Positions 7,547-14,921 of a stretch of DNA of 18,370 nucleotides are shown in pieces. Source of the DNA: Legionellaceae bacterium (GTDB lineage: Bacteria > Pseudomonadota > Gammaproteobacteria > Legionellales > Legionellaceae); NCBI GenBank assembly GCA_030696465.1, contig JAUYSE010000218.1, positions 1 to 18,370 on the forward strand. Direction: 5' to 3'. The stretch's first letter is position 1. Every line of letters begins with the position of its first letter. The position numbers were made by a program, and so were the translations under genes. A model generated the notes under the pieces. That model had not been told where the DNA came from and did not search any database. It saw only the letters and a program-made list of their open reading frames with translations.

Positions 7547-8554
7547 TTATTCCGACAACGCCCATCTGGGATGTGCAGCCATACTTAAATCCGTATCTTG
7601 CTCGCCTTTTAATAAGTGCAAACAACCGGCATACGCTATCATGGCACCATTATCGGTACAGTACTCAATGTCAGGGAAATATACTTTTTTACCTTTCGCG
7701 GCGACGCTGACCTGCAAATTCTGACGTAATAAACGATTGGCACCCACCCCACCAGCAACCACCAACACCTCATGCCCCGTAAACTCTAGCGCTTTTTCAC
7801 ATTTAATCACCAAAGTCTCGACCACGGCCTCTTGAAAAGCATGTGCAATATTTTGTCGGGCTTGCTCGTCTTGTGTGCTCGCTTGCCACGCCATCCACGC
7901 ATGGGTTTTCAATCCACTAAAACTAAAATCAAAACCTTTTTTGTGAATCATGGGGCGCGGAAAGGCCGGTAAAGGAGAAGCTGACGGTGAATCCGCCAAC
8001 TGCGCTAAAATAGCACCCCCAGGATAAGGCAGCCCCATTAATTTTGCGGTCTTATCAAAGGCTTCACCCACCGCATCATCCAAGGTTTCCCCTAATAAAG
8101 TATAATGCCCTAAATCTTTGGCTTCCCACAGTTGGGTATGTCCACCGGACACTAACAACACTAAAAAAGGAAATGTCAGTTCAGAAGAAGCCAACTGTGC
8201 CGCTAACATATGGGCTTCTAAATGATGCACCGCAATTGCTGGTTTCCCGAGTGCATACGCCAAACTTTTACCAAAACAGGTCCCTGTCAGTAATGCGCCA
8301 ACCAGCCCAGGACCTGCAGTATAGGCCACCGCATCTATCTCGGATATCGTCAAATGGGCGTCTAATAATACTTGGTCCAACAAAGGCACTAAATAGCGAA
8401 CGTGATCTCTTGATGCCAACTCTGGCACCACCCCACCATAAGGTTGGTGTGTACTCACTTGTGAGTATAATACATGCGCGAGTAAGCCTTTCCCTGCTTC
8501 ATAAATAGCAAGCCCGGTCTCATCGCAAGAGGTTTCTACTCCTAATACACGCAT
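7547..8554 (-). CDS. tsaD: tRNA N6-threonylcarbamoyladenosine (t6A37) transferase TsaD
   Basis: TsaD, with TsaB and TsaE, transfers the threonylcarbamoyl group made by TsaC onto A37 of ANN-decoding tRNAs in the cytoplasm. The protein is 335 aa, close to the usual family length. Seen motifs: GVETSCDET at the N-terminus, the metal-binding HHLEAH (His111 and His115 with this start), LLVSGGHTQL, GETLDDAVGEAFDK, FSFSGLKTH, VAGGVGANRLL and YCTDNGAMIAYAG. The ASKHA-fold signatures are therefore complete and the enzyme should be active. I chose the ATG at 8554 because GAGGAG lies six bases upstream; a longer in-frame start at 8575 adds seven unlikely residues. The start overlaps the end of the TGT-like gene by 13 bases, so it is the last gene of the lepA operon. 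A 23-base stretch (8052-8074) is identical to part of the unknown ORF at 13980-14897. Confidence 0.97.
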   Translation of the reverse strand: MRVLGVETSCDETGLAIYEAGKGLLAHVLYSQVSTHQPYGGVVPELASRDHVRYLVPLLDQVLLDAHLTISEIDAVAYTAGPGLVGALLTGTCFGKSLAYALGKPAIAVHHLEAHMLAAQLASSELTFPFLVLLVSGGHTQLWEAKDLGHYTLLGETLDDAVGEAFDKTAKLMGLPYPGGAILAQLADSPSASPLPAFPRPMIHKKGFDFSFSGLKTHAWMAWQASTQDEQARQNIAHAFQEAVVETLVIKCEKALEFTGHEVLVVAGGVGANRLLRQNLQVSVAAKGKKVYFPDIEYCTDNGAMIAYAGCLHLLKGEQDTDLSMAAHPRWALSE

Positions 8555-9330
8555 GTTGTACTCCTCGCCATCCAATGGATATTATGCACTAATAATAAAC
8601 GCTGGCACAGCAACGGGGTATGTAGATACAAATGATGTAAATATGCCTGTGTATGCGGCATCGTGCAGGTAGAGCAAGTACAAGAGCGCTCTATTACTTG
8701 ATGTATTTCACCGCAATCTCGAATATCAATCGTTCCCTTTGCCGTATACACTAAGCCTTGCAGTGCACGTTGTGCGGGGATGTCACTTTCGATATACCGC
8801 AATGCAGATAAGCGCTGTAACTGCAACAGATGCTCAGGTTCAAAAGGCCCAAGCACGTAATCTAGGCTGCTTGCTATTGTAAAATCTTGTACCCACTTTT
8901 CTAGCGCAAGCACTCCATCCCACTTCGCATAACAAGCCTGCGTCATCCCCGAAGCATGTGCCACTCGAACACGCGGATCTGTCTCTTCACAAGACAAACT
9001 TGCAGGCCATAATAGAATTTTCGCGCTACTCTCTCTTAGAAGAGATGCCAACTGATCACTGGTCACCGTAATTTTACTGCCATCTAAAGGTGATACCAGT
9101 TGCGCAGTACCCTTTGTAGTAAACACAAAATCACTGGCATTGATAATCCAATCCGTAGGTATCGGAGCATAGTGGTCAAAGGGTATGGAAGAAGAAAACC
9201 CCGGCCTAATCGCCCAAAAGTCGGCACGATACGCGCCCCGCTCCCCCGCACTTTCTTGCCATTGCGCTTGCGTCAACGTTAAACCCGCGAAGCTATTTAA
9301 TACCGGAATAAATTGTACAGATGCACTCAT
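8542..9330 (-). CDS. Degenerate queuine tRNA-guanine transglycosylase-like protein (probable pseudoenzyme)
   Basis: The 262-aa protein follows queA, the usual place of tgt, with an ATGA overlap. The C-terminus is clearly TGT: the zinc site C217-x-C219-x2-C222 and His249, with AYLHHL (229-234) and VHNIHWM as in true TGTs. The N-terminus aligns weakly to TGT, with FIPV (7-10) for FMPV and AIRPG (40-44) for LRPG. PTD (58-60) may mark the substrate-binding Asp, but the following SGGFQ is gone. FDEC, QGG and AIGGLAVGE are not found, and where FDCVMPTR carries the nucleophilic Asp I read ESDIPAQR. It is about 110 residues shorter than the usual 370-380. TGT swaps guanine 34 for preQ1, and this copy probably cannot. 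It could be a non-catalytic partner, like eukaryotic QTRT2, or a gene in decay. The frame is intact and well embedded in the operon, which argues for some retained role. Confidence 0.8.
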   Translation of the reverse strand: MSASVQFIPVLNSFAGLTLTQAQWQESAGERGAYRADFWAIRPGFSSSIPFDHYAPIPTDWIINASDFVFTTKGTAQLVSPLDGSKITVTSDQLASLLRESSAKILLWPASLSCEETDPRVRVAHASGMTQACYAKWDGVLALEKWVQDFTIASSLDYVLGPFEPEHLLQLQRLSALRYIESDIPAQRALQGLVYTAKGTIDIRDCGEIHQVIERSCTCSTCTMPHTQAYLHHLYLHTPLLCQRLLLVHNIHWMARSTTCVY

Positions 9331-10334
9331 AATAATAAACTCGCGTCGCCGTAACTATAAAAGCGATAGCCTGAAGACAAGGCTTCTTCATACAATCGCA
9401 TCGTCGCTTCTTCGCCAATAAATGCCGCCACTAACAATAACAAAGTGGTGCCTGGAAGATGAAAATTCGTAATTAAACCATCACACACTTTAAACGGAAA
9501 ACCAGGACGAATAAATATATTGGTATTGCCTTGATGCGCTTGCAAAGTTCCGGAAAGAGCGGCCGTTTCGAGACTACGCATGGTGGTCGTACCCACCGCA
9601 ATCACCCGCCCACCGCGTGCGCGAGTTTCCAAAATGGTCTCACATAACGCCTCATCAACGTCCATGTATTCATGATGCATTACATGTGCATCTAAATCGT
9701 CTGTGCGAAGTGGTTGAAAAGTGCCCGCACCCACGTGTAGGGTCAAGTATGCCGTACGAATCTCTCTCTCTTGTAATTTCTGTAACAAAGCTTCATCAAA
9801 ATGTAAACCTGCCGTCGGTGCCGCCACTGAGCCATCATGCTTTGCAAATACCGTTTGGTAGCGAATCGTATCGAAGTCTTCAGAAGCACGAACAATATAA
9901 GGCGGCAAAGGAATATGTCCAATCGCTTCCAATAATTGCAACACCGGAATTTCACTATAACAACGATAGAAAGATCCTATTTTTTCAAGCAACTGTATGG
10001 ATGGCAAGCCCTCGAGATGTATCCTGCTCTGAGGTGCGGGTGCTTTGCTGGCCTTAAGATGCGTTAAAAAATGATGTGAATCTTCTATACGCTCCACTAA
10101 AAGCTGAACGCGACCACCCGTTGGTTTGGTCCCCCAAAACCGTGCGGGAATCACTCGACTGTTATTCATCACCACCAGATCACCGGGCGATAACAAGTTA
10201 GGCAAATCATAAAAATGCTGATGGCTCAATTGCCCAGTACTGCGGCTATGCATCAATAAACGTGAGGCGGTTCTTTCTGGCGTCGGGTATTTTGCAATAC
10301 GATCCGCAGGCACTTCAAAATTATATAGGTTCAT
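9327..10334 (-). CDS. queA: S-adenosylmethionine:tRNA ribosyltransferase-isomerase QueA
   Basis: QueA transfers and isomerises the ribosyl part of SAM onto preQ1-modified tRNA, giving epoxyqueuosine, the penultimate step of queuosine synthesis. The 335-aa length is near the family norm (about 340-355). Seen: the N-terminal FEVPADRIAKYPTPERTASRL (compare FDLPEELIAQ-P-PERDASRLL), VMNNSRVIPAR, GSVAAPTAGLHF (the family signature), LHVGAGTFQP, ARGGRVIAVGTTTMRSLE and ITNFHLPGTTLLLLVAAF. All look intact. It starts six bases after the rnc stop and its stop overlaps the start of the TGT-like gene, so translation is probably coupled. QueA needs a tRNA already carrying preQ1 from an active TGT. If the neighbour is inactive, a functional tgt must exist elsewhere in the genome or QueA has no substrate. 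Confidence 0.97.
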   Translation of the reverse strand: MNLYNFEVPADRIAKYPTPERTASRLLMHSRSTGQLSHQHFYDLPNLLSPGDLVVMNNSRVIPARFWGTKPTGGRVQLLVERIEDSHHFLTHLKASKAPAPQSRIHLEGLPSIQLLEKIGSFYRCYSEIPVLQLLEAIGHIPLPPYIVRASEDFDTIRYQTVFAKHDGSVAAPTAGLHFDEALLQKLQEREIRTAYLTLHVGAGTFQPLRTDDLDAHVMHHEYMDVDEALCETILETRARGGRVIAVGTTTMRSLETAALSGTLQAHQGNTNIFIRPGFPFKVCDGLITNFHLPGTTLLLLVAAFIGEEATMRLYEEALSSGYRFYSYGDASLLL

Positions 10335-10340
10335 GAAAAA

Positions 10341-11024
10341 TCACTTTCGTGTATCGGATAAAATCTGTAATAAAGCATCTGCTGCTTGTTGCTCCGCTTT
10401 TTTTCTACTGTTACCCACCCCTTTTGTGATATGGGGGAAACTTGGCGCATGGCATTGTACATAAAATACCTGATCATGCTCCGTACCTTCTACTTTTTTT
10501 AAGGTGTATATAGGCAAGGCTTTTTTCAAGGCCTGTAGATATTCTTGTAAGCGGGTTTTTGAATCTTGTACATGGGTTATATGACGAGCATCTTCTAGCC
10601 TTGACGCATATAATTTTAGAATAACAGTTTGTGCTGCAACAAATCCTTGTTCCAGATAAATAGCGCCGAAGATGGCTTCTAAAGCATCCGCTAAAATAGA
10701 GGCCCGTTGCACGCCACCACTGCGTAACTCTCCCGAACCCAGAATAAGGTAATCACCCAATTCTAATTCTTGTGCAATCTCGGTCAAGGTTTCGCCTCGT
10801 ACCAAAGAAGCGCGCAACGGACTGAGGTTACCTTCTGATTTCTCAGGGAAATTCTGCAATAAAGCATGCGCAATGACTAAATTAAGGACGGCATCCCCTA
10901 AAAATTCAAAGCGTTCATTCGTTTTGACGCCCGCACTACGATGCGTGAGTGCTTGTATAAACAATGCTGGGGTATGAAACGTATACCCCAATCGTTGATA
11001 AACACGTTGATAATTTTTTTTCAT
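10341..11024 (-). CDS. rnc: Ribonuclease III
   Basis: A double-strand-specific endoribonuclease acting in rRNA and mRNA processing. The protein is 227 aa, the usual length. Seen: the signature NERFEFLGDAVL (36-47) with acidic residues Glu37, Glu40 and Asp44, then the second catalytic pair Asp113 and Glu116 in LADALEAIFGAIYLE. A C-terminal double-stranded RNA binding domain (about 154-224) starts at KTRLQEYLQ and ends with NSRKKAEQQAADALLQ. The ATG at 11024 is preceded by GGAGAG four bases away. It is third in the lepA operon, 39 bases after lepB; part of that gap is a dispersed repeat. RNase III often limits its own mRNA through a leader hairpin; I see no convincing one here. The gene usually found next, era, is missing and queA follows instead. 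Confidence 0.97.
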   Translation of the reverse strand: MKKNYQRVYQRLGYTFHTPALFIQALTHRSAGVKTNERFEFLGDAVLNLVIAHALLQNFPEKSEGNLSPLRASLVRGETLTEIAQELELGDYLILGSGELRSGGVQRASILADALEAIFGAIYLEQGFVAAQTVILKLYASRLEDARHITHVQDSKTRLQEYLQALKKALPIYTLKKVEGTEHDQVFYVQCHAPSFPHITKGVGNSRKKAEQQAADALLQILSDTRK

Positions 11025-11039
11025 ACAACTCTCCGGGTA

Positions 11040-11070
11040 TCAGAAATTCCCGCCATTATCATCTTAATGG
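11040..11070. repeat. Short dispersed repeat covering the lepB stop codon, copy 1
   Basis: TCAGAAATTCCCGCC followed by an ATTATCATCTTAATGG-like tail. It matches 13697-13726 at about 28 of 31 positions with one gap. It spans the last codon and stop of lepB and most of the lepB-rnc gap. Confidence 0.7.
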
Positions 11071-11819
11071 ATCACTTCTCCCAAACGAGACCATCGAACA
11101 CCGCCGCTTTGTGAATCCCAACTCATCCAGACCACCTCAGCCTTTCCACGCAAATAAGATGCGGGCACAAAGCCCCAAAAGCGACTATCGGCACTATTGT
11201 CTCGATTGTCTCCCATCATAAAATAATAGTTTGGTGGCACCACGACATCAAAATTTTGCGGACTTTGTTTTGGATTCACATAAATATTGTGTACTACTCC
11301 GAAAAAATTCTCGCTATATTCAGCTACTTCTTTATGAGAGCTTTCATCAATCGCATAACCAACAAAGGTCTGATCCGCTTTTACGCCATTAATCGTTAAC
11401 ACTTTATCTTGATATTGAATATGATCACCAGGAATACCGATGACTCGTTTAATGTAATCGTAGTTCGGCGACGGTGGCCAACGGAATACCGCAATATCTC
11501 CATGGCTTGGTTCATACACGGATAGAATTTTGGTTTCAAATACCGGCAGACGTAGACCGTACTTCAATTTATTCACCACGATAAAATCACCTACCCGCAA
11601 GGTTGGCTCTAGAGAACCAGAGGGAATACGAAAAGGCTCTATTAAAAAAGAACGGACCAATAATACCGTAAAAAAGACCGGAAATAAGGATAAAGATTGC
11701 TCGATAATCCAGCCCGGAGGTCCAATTCGCTTTTTTCTTAAAAATAAATAGTCTACCAAAGACAACAGCCCTGTTACCGCAGAAAGTATCAATAAGATAA
11801 GCGCAAAGTTCCACATCAT
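11064..11819 (-). CDS. lepB: Signal peptidase I (leader peptidase)
   Basis: An inner-membrane serine protease that removes signal peptides from exported proteins. The protein is 251 aa. Two hydrophobic segments at the N-terminus (about 4-26 and 43-62) should place the catalytic domain in the periplasm. Seen: box B IPSGSLEPTLRVGDF with the nucleophilic Ser, box D YIKRVIGIPGD with the general-base Lys, and box E MGDNRDNSADSRFWGFVP. The residue after the catalytic Ser is Leu where E. coli has Met. Its ATG overlaps the lepA stop by one base (TAATG), the classical lepA-lepB coupling. A second ATG follows immediately, so the start could be one codon later. The C-terminal codon and stop lie in a dispersed repeat. 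Confidence 0.97.
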   Translation of the reverse strand: MMWNFALILLILSAVTGLLSLVDYLFLRKKRIGPPGWIIEQSLSLFPVFFTVLLVRSFLIEPFRIPSGSLEPTLRVGDFIVVNKLKYGLRLPVFETKILSVYEPSHGDIAVFRWPPSPNYDYIKRVIGIPGDHIQYQDKVLTINGVKADQTFVGYAIDESSHKEVAEYSENFFGVVHNIYVNPKQSPQNFDVVVPPNYYFMMGDNRDNSADSRFWGFVPASYLRGKAEVVWMSWDSQSGGVRWSRLGEVIH

Positions 11820-13621
11820 TAGTTTTTATCCGTTCTAAAGACTGCCATAAACGCCTCTTGAGGAATCTCCACACGACCAAACTGCTTCATGCGTTTTTTC
11901 CCCTCCTTTTGTTTTTCTAATAGTTTTCGTTTACGCGAAATATCTCCGCCATAACATTTAGCCGTCACATTTTTACGTAATGCTTTTACCGTTTGTCGTG
12001 CAATCACCTGATTGCCCAATGCCGCCTGGATAGCCACATCAAACATTTGACGAGGAATAATATCTTTCATTTTTTCAACCAGCATTTTTCCGCGCTGATA
12101 GGCCGACTCTCGATGCACAATACTCGCAAGTGCATCTACTTTATCGCCATTGATAAGCACATCCATTTTTACCAAATCAGCGGGCTCAAAACGTACAAAA
12201 TTATAATCTAGGGACGCATAGCCTCTACTCACTGATTTAATGCGATCAAAGAAGTCTGACACCACTTCACTCATCGGTAAATCATAGGTTAAAGACACTT
12301 GTCTACCGCTATATCCTAAATGAATTTGGGTGCCTCTGCGCTCTACGCACAGGGTCATAATGCCCCCCACATAATCTTTAGGGACTAAAATATTCGCACG
12401 CGCAATAGGCTCTTGCATTTCTTCTACTTGCGACAAAGCGGGTAATCTTGACGGATTATCAATCAGTAAGGTTTCTTGCTTCGTGGAGATGATTTTATAG
12501 ACTACCGTAGGTGCGGTAGAAATCAAATTTAATTGGTATTCCCGCTCTAAGCGCTCTTGGATAATTTCCATGTGCAGCATACCGAGAAAACCGCAACGAA
12601 AACCAAACCCTAAAGCATCTGACGATTCAGGTTCATAAAATAAGGAGGCATCATTAATGCTCAACTTCGCTAAAGCTTCACGAAAATCTTCAAACTCTTC
12701 TGCATTGACGGGAAATAATCCGGCATATACCTGTGGCTTCACGCGCTGAAACCCTGGCAAGGCATCTAAAGCAGGGTTTTTCTCTGCCGTTAAGGTATCA
12801 CCCACTGGTGCACCATGAATATCTTTGATTCCGGCAACGATATATCCGACTTCCCCTGCTGACAAAACTTCTGTAGGAGTACGCTTCGGAGTAAAAATAC
12901 CGACCTGATCTACCTCATGAGAACGCGTCGTCGACATCACTCGAATTTTATCGCCCTTGCGAATTTTGCCATTTACCACGCGAACTAAAGACACCACGCC
13001 TAAATAACTATCGAACCAAGAATCAATGATTAAGGCTTGTAAGGTTGCTTCTGGATCCCCTTGCGGTGGCGGAATATGCTGCACCAAGGCTTCTAATACA
13101 TCGTCAATACCTATACCCGTTTTTGCACTGACACGAATCGCGTCTTGTGCATCTATACCAATGATATCTTCAATTTCAGCAATGACTCTATCCGGTTCCG
13201 CTTGCGGTAAATCAATTTTATTCAAGACCGGGAGTACTTCTAGCTCCTGCTCAATCGCCATATAACAAACAGCCAAGGTTTGCGCTTCCACCCCTTGTGC
13301 GGCGTCCACCACCAACAAAGCACCTTCACAGGCAGCTAAGGAACGAGACACTTCATAGCTGAAGTCTACATGTCCAGGCGTATCAATAAAATTCAGTAAA
13401 TAGGTTTTGCCGTCTAGTGCTTTATAGTGCAAAGAAACACTTTGCGCTTTAATGGTAATACCGCGCTCACGCTCTATATCCATAGAGTCTAAAACTTGCG
13501 CAGTCATCTCCCTTGCAGATAAACCACCACATCGCTGAATAAATCTATCAGCCAGTGTCGATTTTCCATGATCAATATGTGCGATAATAGAGAAGTTACG
13601 TATATGTGATAAATTACTCAA
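11819..13621 (-). CDS. lepA: Elongation factor 4 (LepA), ribosome back-translocating GTPase
   Basis: A translational GTPase that acts on stalled or assembling ribosomes. With the start at 13621 the protein is 600 aa, essentially the E. coli length. Seen: G1 AHIDHGKST (14-22), the G2/effector region RERGITIKAQ, G3 DTPGHVDF, G4 NKIDLPQ, domain II, and the LepA-specific C-terminal region ending in KRMKQFGRVEIPQEAF. All are intact. I chose the TTG at 13621 over a TTG six codons upstream (13639) because AGGA sits seven bases before 13621 and the resulting N-terminus MSNLSHIRNFSIIAHIDHG fits the family. The TTG start may limit expression. It is the first gene of the operon, with a good sigma70-type promoter at 13656-13684 that leaves a leader of about 28 bases. 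Confidence 0.98.
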   Translation of the reverse strand: MSNLSHIRNFSIIAHIDHGKSTLADRFIQRCGGLSAREMTAQVLDSMDIERERGITIKAQSVSLHYKALDGKTYLLNFIDTPGHVDFSYEVSRSLAACEGALLVVDAAQGVEAQTLAVCYMAIEQELEVLPVLNKIDLPQAEPDRVIAEIEDIIGIDAQDAIRVSAKTGIGIDDVLEALVQHIPPPQGDPEATLQALIIDSWFDSYLGVVSLVRVVNGKIRKGDKIRVMSTTRSHEVDQVGIFTPKRTPTEVLSAGEVGYIVAGIKDIHGAPVGDTLTAEKNPALDALPGFQRVKPQVYAGLFPVNAEEFEDFREALAKLSINDASLFYEPESSDALGFGFRCGFLGMLHMEIIQERLEREYQLNLISTAPTVVYKIISTKQETLLIDNPSRLPALSQVEEMQEPIARANILVPKDYVGGIMTLCVERRGTQIHLGYSGRQVSLTYDLPMSEVVSDFFDRIKSVSRGYASLDYNFVRFEPADLVKMDVLINGDKVDALASIVHRESAYQRGKMLVEKMKDIIPRQMFDVAIQAALGNQVIARQTVKALRKNVTAKCYGGDISRKRKLLEKQKEGKKRMKQFGRVEIPQEAFMAVFRTDKN

Positions 13622-13628
13622 GAGATTT

Positions 13629-13632
13629 TCCT
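13629..13632 (-). promoter_or_regulatory. Shine-Dalgarno AGGA deciding the TTG start of lepA
   Basis: AGGA, read on the minus strand, lies seven bases upstream of TTG 13621. It falls inside the extended frame from TTG 13639, which argues for the shorter protein. Confidence 0.65.
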
Positions 13633-13655
13633 GCCTCAACCTACAAACGACCCGT

Positions 13656-13684
13656 AGTATAACGGACTTTCAAAAAGATAACAA
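13656..13684 (-). promoter_or_regulatory. Sigma70-type promoter for the lepA-lepB-rnc-queA-tgt'-tsaD operon
   Basis: On the minus strand there is a -35 TTGTTA (13679-13684), a 17-base spacer and a -10 TATACT (13656-13661), within one mismatch of consensus at the -10. Transcription should begin near 13649. It is the only good promoter seen ahead of the operon, and later gene gaps are too short for others. Confidence 0.7.
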
Positions 13685-13696
13685 TTTGCGATAATG

Positions 13697-13726
13697 TCAG
13701 AAATTCCCGCCTTATCATTTTAGTGG
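13697..13726. repeat. Short dispersed repeat, copy 2
   Basis: Second copy of the TCAGAAATTCCCGCC-TTATCAT repeat found over the lepB stop codon (11040-11070). Here it is upstream of the lepA promoter. Confidence 0.7.
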
Positions 13727-13758
13727 TACCAAGACTTCCAGAGCCCGTTTGAATTAAG

Positions 13759-13791
13759 TTAAATTCTTTGAAAATTCTGCAATGGATCACC
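13759..13791. repeat. Dispersed repeat with GAAAATTCTGC core, copy 1
   Basis: Matches 13980-14012 at 28 of 33 bases in the same orientation. An inverted, more diverged copy lies at 13818-13839, so 13770-13839 can fold into an imperfect hairpin. Confidence 0.7.
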
Positions 13792-13905
13792 TTGTTACTA
13801 AGCGCGATCGGTCGGCAGGAGATTTCTCGCAGAATTCCCTGTGGTTCTTTTCTAAGCGCACATTGGCTCGAAATGACGGATCTTTTTTATCATAGTGCTA
13901 TGTAA

Positions 13906-13926
13906 AAAGATTGTTAAAAAATCTTT
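13906..13926 (-). terminator. Possible weak terminator downstream of the two unknown genes
   Basis: On the minus strand AAAGATT and AATCTTT form a 7-bp AT-only stem with a 7-base loop followed by a short T run. The stem is weak, so this is a suggestion only. Confidence 0.25.
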
Positions 13927-13979
13927 ATGTATCAATGAGCCTAAAAAATGCACGTCATCCCGAGCCAGTTTAAGGCCGG

Positions 13980-14012
13980 TTAAATGCTCTGAAAATTCTG
14001 CGAGGGATCTCC
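13980..14012. repeat. Dispersed repeat with GAAAATTCTGC core, copy 2, forming a gene's C-terminus
   Basis: 28 of 33 bases match 13759-13791. The repeat supplies the stop codon (13980-13982) and the last ten codons of the 305-aa ORF. Confidence 0.7.
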
Positions 14013-14897
14013 TCCCGCTGGGATCGATCTGTCTGCAGGCTGATCAAACGATAACGGATCAAATTGCAGCGCCTCTCGATGTTCTGCAGTGGCTTCATCA
14101 GAAGGTCGGTAGTCAGGAAGATCACGAAACATCTGACTGGATTCCACTAAGGCATCATACAAAGTGGTGCGCAACTCAGTAAAACCTATGCCTCGTTCCT
14201 CCGCATCCCCTAACCTCTCTGCTAACATGGTGGAGAGTCGATCCAGCAATGGTTCAAAATTTTTGTGATACGCCTGAATGGCTTCCAAAGCCGCCGCAGG
14301 AACTGCTGGGGTAAAAGAAGCACTTAAAGCCTCTGGCATTTGGAACGGCGCCGTCGAGAGTGTCTGCCAATCTTGTCTTGATAACACTTCTGTTAATAAG
14401 CGACGAACGGTGGCCTCGTCTGCATCCCAACCTTTTTCGCGCAAAGTGTCCATTAATCCTGGTAAATTCTGTTTTTCTGCGTCTTTCCACTCCGCACAAA
14501 AAGAAATCAAACTTCGTTGAGTATCTGTTATTGCTTGCGTGTGAGATGCTTGTATTTTATCAAAGGCTTCACCCACCGCGATATACGCTACTCGCGCTTC
14601 TTCTATCTTTTTTCGGGTTCCAGCACCAGGGGAGTCTTCGGATTTATCCGCTTCTCCTGATAATAAATAGTCGACGAATTGCTTTTGTCCAAACACACGA
14701 TATGCATTGGTTTGCTCCATCACCAAGCCATTACGTATATGCTGTAACGGCGGCTTCACGAGCTGATGATAAAAACTCTGCGGATGACGCAATAAGGTTT
14801 TCAATTCTGCGGCACTAAACGACAAAGAATAATAATCAAAAAGCCGCTCTGCGGTGATGGTTTTATAAGTAGATACAACTTGTGATTCTTCAGACAT
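13980..14897 (-). CDS. Hypothetical protein, 305 aa, with repeat-encoded C-terminus
   Basis: I do not recognise a family. The protein is soluble in appearance, without signal peptide or membrane segment, rich in Ala, Glu and Leu and probably mostly helical. I chose the ATG at 14897 (MSEESQVVSTYK) because AGGAG lies five bases upstream; an ATG six codons earlier (14915) lacks this. It begins 24 bases after the stop of the other unknown gene, in the same direction, so the two are probably co-transcribed. The last ten residues (GDPSQNFQSI) and the stop are encoded by a dispersed repeat that also occurs at 13759-13791, so the original C-terminus seems to have been replaced or extended. A 23-base segment (14557-14579, AVGEAFDK) is identical to tsaD. 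In an intracellular bacterium it might be a secreted effector, but nothing in the sequence proves this. Confidence 0.8.
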   Translation of the reverse strand: MSEESQVVSTYKTITAERLFDYYSLSFSAAELKTLLRHPQSFYHQLVKPPLQHIRNGLVMEQTNAYRVFGQKQFVDYLLSGEADKSEDSPGAGTRKKIEEARVAYIAVGEAFDKIQASHTQAITDTQRSLISFCAEWKDAEKQNLPGLMDTLREKGWDADEATVRRLLTEVLSRQDWQTLSTAPFQMPEALSASFTPAVPAAALEAIQAYHKNFEPLLDRLSTMLAERLGDAEERGIGFTELRTTLYDALVESSQMFRDLPDYRPSDEATAEHREALQFDPLSFDQPADRSIPAGGDPSQNFQSI

Positions 14898-14902
14898 CGT
14901 TG

Positions 14903-14907
14903 CTCCT
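14903..14907 (-). promoter_or_regulatory. Shine-Dalgarno AGGAG for the 305-aa ORF
   Basis: AGGAG on the minus strand, five bases before the ATG at 14897. It decides between this start and the ATG at 14915. Confidence 0.6.
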
Positions 14908-14921
14908 ACATTCATCCAAGT

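Larger units (their letters stand above)
13640..13979. other. Repeat-rich intergenic region between lepA and the two unknown genes
   Basis: This holds the lepA promoter and several dispersed repeat pieces: 13697-13726 (also at 11040), 13759-13791 (also at 13980-14012), its inverted partner 13818-13839, and GCTCGAAATGACGGA at 13866-13880 (also at 7039). A frame open on the + strand (13895-14182) runs through repeats and antisense to a gene and is not credible. Confidence 0.6.

Noticed and set aside
8555..8575. Longer TsaD start (ATG at 8575)
   Set aside because: GAGGAG six bases before ATG 8554 and the conserved MRVLGVETSCDE start favour the shorter protein.
13622..13639. Longer LepA start (TTG at 13639)
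   Set aside because: The Shine-Dalgarno sequence AGGA lies inside this extension, and the shorter protein fits the family N-terminus.
13895..14182. 95-codon plus-strand open frame
   Set aside because: It spans dispersed repeats and then lies antisense to the 305-aa ORF; there is no ribosome site.
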